In this document: one piece after another, positions 62,201-64,000 of the stretch
How the letters are laid out: each line of letters opens with the position of its first letter
Numbering within the stretch: the stretch's first letter is position 1
NCBI GenBank assembly: GCA_902728285.1
Contig: CACVBU010000604.1
Location: 1-64,000 of the forward strand
Direction of reading: 5' to 3'
Origin: Clytia hemisphaerica
Taxonomy: Eukaryota; Cnidaria; Hydrozoa; Leptothecata; Clytiidae
DNA length: 64,000 nucleotides
Notes under the pieces: generated by a model
Database searches by the model: none
Seen by the model: only the letters and a program-made list of their open reading frames with translations
What the model was told of the DNA's origin: nothing
Made by a program: the position numbers and the translations under genes

Positions 62201-63647
62201 CGTTATTTAAATTTGTTTCAAGTAGATAATTTATCCTAATTTGCAATAGTTCCTGACTGCTCAAGTCGGGGGGGGGGGGGGTACTATGTAAAAAAACAAC
62301 AAAATTTTTAAAATGCCTTTATTTAATGATTAAACAAACGGTAATGTTCTAGAACAATAGATTTATGTATAATGTTTTTGTTGTTTCACTCCGAAACATA
62401 AAATATCCCTTAGAGTCAATTTCTGAAATTGATCTGAATTTCTTTTGTCGTTTGGAATTGACGAATTTGGTATTGTGATCAAATATTGGAAAACAAACTA
62501 AACCCGTAAAAACAAGGAATTTGATATAAGGCATAATGTGCAAGGGGGGTCCAGGTCCCACCAAAAAAATAGGGTCCCAGCACACATTAAAACCCCCACC
62601 TAGAATCAATCATGCATGGTCCCACCACTAAATATATCCCCCACCAAGATTTTGAAAAAATTGAATTCCCAGCAGAATTTAGGAAGCAAAACTTAAGTCT
62701 TCTTTCAAGTATAATACAGGTCATATGTACAAGATTATCCACTAGGTTTCAATAGTAAAAGGTAACTACTAAAGTTATATATCATTGATTGATGTTTATG
62801 AGATGTTTCAATTTTACATCCAAACCACCTTAGTCCCACCTTAAAAAATCAGGTCCCACCTAATCCTGTCCCCCCCCCTGAAATCCAAAAAATCGGAAGT
62901 CCCACCTAAAGATTTTGAACCCAAACCAACAAACCCCCCCTTAATTTAGGGGGGTGCACACTATGTATAAGGAAAAATCCTTTGAATGTTATAATTATGA
63001 TCAAAAGTATCAAAACAATGGAATATTGGTGTGTTATTAAGTACCTTTCCACCGTTATTGTTGCCATAGTCATGGTCATCCCACACACCAATGATTGGAG
63101 TCTCATCTTTCAATTTCTAAATCAAAATAAAAGTTTGATTTAAGATTTTGGACAACTTAAAGCTTCAAATTTGTTCGAATCAATGGACAATCTATTTCCC
63201 TTAAATCTTTTAAAGAACCTGCTTTCGAGAGAGTAATCATTCGTGAAAGCGCTTTTAAGCTTTTAAAAGAACAATTTTACTAAATCTATGAAATTTACTG
63301 ATTTCAACTAATTCTAAAAGACCTCCAGGTCTTATGAATTAAAAATATTAAAAAAAAATTAAGGACAAGAGAAGCCGAGTTAGAAAGTGAACAGGTTGTC
63401 TACGAAATTTTTGTCGCCATTTTCAAGGTTTTCAAGGAATTCTTTCCCATTACATTCACTTTCAAGGTTTTCAAGGTTGCTTAGTCCAATTTCAAAGTTT
63501 TCAAGGTTTTCAAGGTCCCGTAGACACCCTGGTAAAGGTCAACCTTGTATCCTTCATTCTCTTTTTGTACATCAAAACGTTCTTTCATTGTTGCAAGAGG
63601 TGATGGCATCCAAATCATTGGAAGAATTCTTGTATCTGCATACACAG
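44295..63647 (-). CDS. PhoD-like metallophosphatase with two C-terminal membrane segments (5' end outside window)
   Basis: Eleven minus-strand exons with matching phases: 63544-63647, 63045-63116, 52754-52885, 48869-49006, 48383-48472, 48057-48120, 46029-46116, 45573-45654, 45247-45324, 44829-44944, 44295-44568; 411 C-terminal residues. Motifs typical of the alkaline phosphatase D (PhoD) family occur in order: VYADTRI, IIGVWDDHDYGNNNGGK (metal ligands), NIFLDFLDEP, IILLDVRSHYEGG, GGEQWQWFKEQL, FLSGDVHFAEI (metal-binding GDxH) and EFTSSGMSHTC. The tail adds two hydrophobic helices (FWSSAVLLVILLAAIAL and VLTSLVILILLVTLIYPFL) and a basic end, so the enzyme should be membrane-anchored. The donor at 63543 is GTTGAC, a weak site, but phase and family alignment support it. 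The MFS gene sits in the intron 52886-63044. Confidence 0.92.
46935..47910. mobile_element. 976-bp non-autonomous DNA transposon with 7-bp duplication
   Basis: Termini CATGGAGGTTTAAAGAAACA and, inverted, CATGGAGGTATAAAGAAAAA. Direct repeat CTTGCAG at 46928-46934 and 47911-47917. No transposase. It sits in a phosphatase intron. A truncated, inverted relative is at 53524-54174. Confidence 0.75.
48530..48610. other. Short intron stretch with a G-homopolymer
   Basis: Intron between exons 48383-48472 and 48869-49006. It contains GGGGGGAGGGGGGGG but nothing else I can identify. Confidence 0.4.
49352..49740. repeat. CGAAAGTATTACGATAG dispersed repeat
   Basis: TTTCGCATAGCGAAAGTATT, then GGCGGCGGCGGCGCGGAA and AATTAGAAAACGAGAG, matching the segment at 25137-25210. 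Copies lie in introns of different genes. Class unknown. Confidence 0.6.
49889..50131. mobile_element. CCGT-ended MITE, uninterrupted copy
   Basis: Same family as 30710-31280 but without the inner 337-bp insertion. It keeps CATCAGTGGAGGCAAACATG on the left and TGATGCAAGTTACCCGACTT on the right. The left boundary is approximate. Lies in a phosphatase intron. Confidence 0.75.
50740..50905 (+). mobile_element. Truncated SINE
   Basis: GATGGGCGCTTCGTGGGATA followed by GTTTCGATTCCTACTGGCAA and the shared core AAGTGAATGAGCC, CACCCGGGTCAACCCATC. Same family as the SINEs at 22814 and 31637 but lacking the 3' body. Just upstream (50440-50730) is a degenerate ATCGATTG-rich stretch. Confidence 0.65.
52143..52390. 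mobile_element. GGGCTCTTCCAG MITE (copy 1)
   Basis: 248 bp with terminal inverted repeats GGGCTCTTCCAGAAAAAATC and its near-complement; both arms continue through CATGGGG and GTGGAGGAT. The interior repeats ACCCCTGGACA blocks. In a phosphatase intron. Confidence 0.8.
53031..53297. mobile_element. CTCGGGTACCTAATAGCC MITE (copy 2)
   Basis: Same termini and interior (GGGGGTTGGAATAA, TCCTGGGTGGAAAA) as 10075-10335, with longer G-homopolymers. Located in the large phosphatase intron. Confidence 0.8.
53524..54174. mobile_element. Truncated relative of the 976-bp transposon, inverted
   Basis: Ends at CCTCCATG (54167-54174) and reads in reverse the same order of motifs as 46935-47910 (GTAACCAAGCTCGCCCTACG, CATATATCGTGCATTTTTAA, AGTCTTTTGATCTC). 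The other terminus is missing. Confidence 0.7.
54621..55117. mobile_element. CTTTAAGGGCAGAAACTTTCG MITE
   Basis: About 497 bp with terminal inverted repeats TTAAGGGCAGAAACTTTCGC, TA-like flanks, and repeated TTTCGCGA motifs inside. The subterminal AAACTTTCGCGGG block is shared with the MITE at 21632-22015, although the outer ends differ. Confidence 0.75.
55398..57595 (-). CDS. Major facilitator superfamily transporter nested in the phosphatase intron
   Basis: Complete two-exon gene on the minus strand: 57214-57595 and 55398-56431, joined in phase (GTGAGT donor; a T-rich tract ending AAG at the acceptor); 471 residues. The N-terminal half has membrane helices starting YVMIFLYGFEMQT and FHIQTSIAIFYYSVTEALYS, then the MFS signature loop GRYMDRTRNLRR between helices 2 and 3. 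A charged central loop of about 70 residues separates it from the C-terminal half, which starts LFNFDIITLCLAYGMG and ends RRDIHLRKKLA. The overall layout is loosely reminiscent of MFSD8/CLN7-type proteins, but I cannot assign a subfamily or substrate. It lies wholly within intron 52886-63044 of the PhoD-like gene, in the same orientation. Confidence 0.88.
56488..56755. mobile_element. GGGCTCTTCCAG MITE (copy 2)
   Basis: 268 bp with inverted termini GGGCTCTTCCAGAAAAAATT and complement; both arms continue through TTACATGGGG. The interior repeats CCCCCGGACA. Located in the MFS intron (56432-57213), so this is a transposon in an intron of a gene that is itself inside an intron. Confidence 0.85.
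57780..58960. other. Intron sequence, no gene recognised
   Basis: Upstream of the MFS gene. It contains a CCGCCGCCGC and GAAGTGAAGCGAAG patch (58510-58700), possibly part of a dispersed element, but no recognisable domain. Confidence 0.4.
59110..59650. repeat. Tandem repeat, three to four units of about 180 bp
   Basis: Units share TTGGAGATAATTATGATAAA, GCGTAAATGGAAATTGATCA, CTCCTATGTAAATTTGAGAA and CATCAAATTATTGAC. They begin near 59115, 59285 and 59465, with partial units on each side (from about 59030). Confidence 0.75.
60419..60831 (+). pseudogene. Broken reading frame with coiled-coil, possibly retroelement gag-like
   Basis: An ATG at 60419 opens about 27 codons (MSTKLSTEKDRQNLNESV), then the frame shifts near 60490. 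The shifted frame runs to 60831 with a Gln/Glu/Leu-rich, probably coiled-coil segment (TLYEDFVLTQQQLVQEKRVV; IDELERRLQYFTRLI). It is preceded by four tandem CGCAGGCCATTAACTGCAAC-like repeats (60278-60380). I do not recognise the protein. A gag or leader remnant of an LTR element is one guess; a sequencing indel in a small host gene is another. Confidence 0.35.
60850..61335 (-). pseudogene. Decayed coding fragment of unknown identity
   Basis: Minus-strand frames carry protein-like sequence without low-complexity bias: KAVLACLDMERNQYYGC and YLVGEYGFKYMDGTDSCQDM (about 61150-61330), then ILFWVPKLMPSHPDVSVIP, then, shifted, YEISSNLKAVETYLNQTIM and DFQRLVSEGAIKKFSQQSF (60860-61050). At least two shifts or stops break it. 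I cannot name the family. A processed pseudogene or transposon gene is possible. Confidence 0.35.
61515..62288. mobile_element. G-rich-ended element containing a nested MITE
   Basis: Left end AGAGTGCAGAGGGCTCCAGC and right end GGGGGGGTACTATG resemble the CATAGTGTGCA family but are worn. The inner element (61796-62259) has clean inverted termini CAGTCAAGAGCTATTGTAAA and TTGCAATAGTTCCTGACTG, plus repeated TTAGGATAAA motifs. Confidence 0.6.
62532..62965. mobile_element. CATAGTGTGCA-family MITE with 7-bp duplication
   Basis: 434 bp, termini CATAATGTGCAAGGGGGG and GGGGGGTGCACACTATG, flanked by TATAAGG (62525-62531 and 62966-62972). The interior has repeated TCCCACCT blocks like the element at 9625-10678. 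It ends 80 bases from phosphatase exon 63045-63116. Confidence 0.82.
63410..63525. repeat. Short minisatellite TTTCAAGGTTTTCAAGG
   Basis: Several copies of an 8- to 9-base TTTTCAAGG unit directly beside the phosphatase exon 63544-63647, within about 20 bases of its donor site. No coding role seen. Confidence 0.7.
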
Positions 63648-64000
63648 CTATAGAGTAGGAAAGAAGCAAAGAATCATTTTCAAGACAAGAGGCGAGATTC
63701 CAAGTCTCAACATTTGAGAATGATAACGTCATGAACACTTAACTACTAATTTGAAGGGAAAATACAGTAGTTTTATTAAGAAATTACAAAATTGAGACAA
63801 CATCAGACAATACAACCTTCAAAAATACTCTGTGACGCTTTCTAGATGTACCTATTGATTTCATGAAATTACGCTTTTCTATTTTCTGGTAGTAGTTTAT
63901 TAAAAATCAAAAAGTATATCCTTCATTTATTGGTCAAACACATGAAATTTTCAAATAACAAAATATGCAGATTGTTATTTTGAATCTAAAACATTAATGA
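63648..64000. other. Intron of the phosphatase gene
   Basis: AT-rich. The preceding exons of the gene, including the signal peptide and first metal-binding motifs, must lie beyond the window. Nothing else recognised. Confidence 0.5.

Overview
This is an AT-rich animal nuclear genome segment. Genes are split by short GT-AG introns, tRNA-derived SINEs and LINE/Penelope remnants are present, and short inverted-repeat transposons (MITEs) are extremely dense. A secreted plant-type (ascorbate-peroxidase-like) heme peroxidase beside a membrane-anchored PhoD-type phosphatase suggests an aquatic invertebrate such as a cnidarian or lophotrochozoan. I cannot name the species, and the phylum is inference.

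Layout. 1-17.7 kb is almost entirely repeats: a fold-back element, a GC-homopolymer MITE family, broken LINE and Penelope-like fragments, a (TTCG)n microsatellite, a piggyBac-like MITE inside a tandem array, and an assembly gap (one N at 13950). The sequence on either side of the gap looks like two alleles of the same locus. One allele carries a 2.9-kb transposon and the other has the empty site. 17.8-28.2 kb (+) is an ARFGAP2/3-type COPI GTPase-activating protein gene. Eighteen exons can be spliced in frame to 501 codons; only the first exon(s) are missing. 32.4-33.1 kb (+) is a short intronless reading frame with a WH1 domain and a CRIB-like motif, resembling the N-terminal half of WASP without the actin-nucleating tail. 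37.8-41.2 kb (-) is a complete three-exon secreted heme peroxidase of 389 residues. 44.3-63.6 kb (-) holds the last 11 exons (411 residues) of a PhoD-like metallophosphatase with two C-terminal membrane segments. A complete two-exon major-facilitator transporter gene (55.4-57.6 kb, -) lies inside its 10-kb intron, in the same orientation.

The genes do not form an evident pathway. ARFGAP acts in Golgi retrograde traffic, the WH1 protein probably in actin signalling, and the peroxidase, phosphatase and transporter in secretory or membrane compartments. The most unusual material is transposon biology. Two elements have TAGAC termini that fold into small hairpins and are flanked by 9-bp target duplications. 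There are also several nested insertions with recognisable empty sites, and a MITE that ends 15 bases before an ARFGAP exon.
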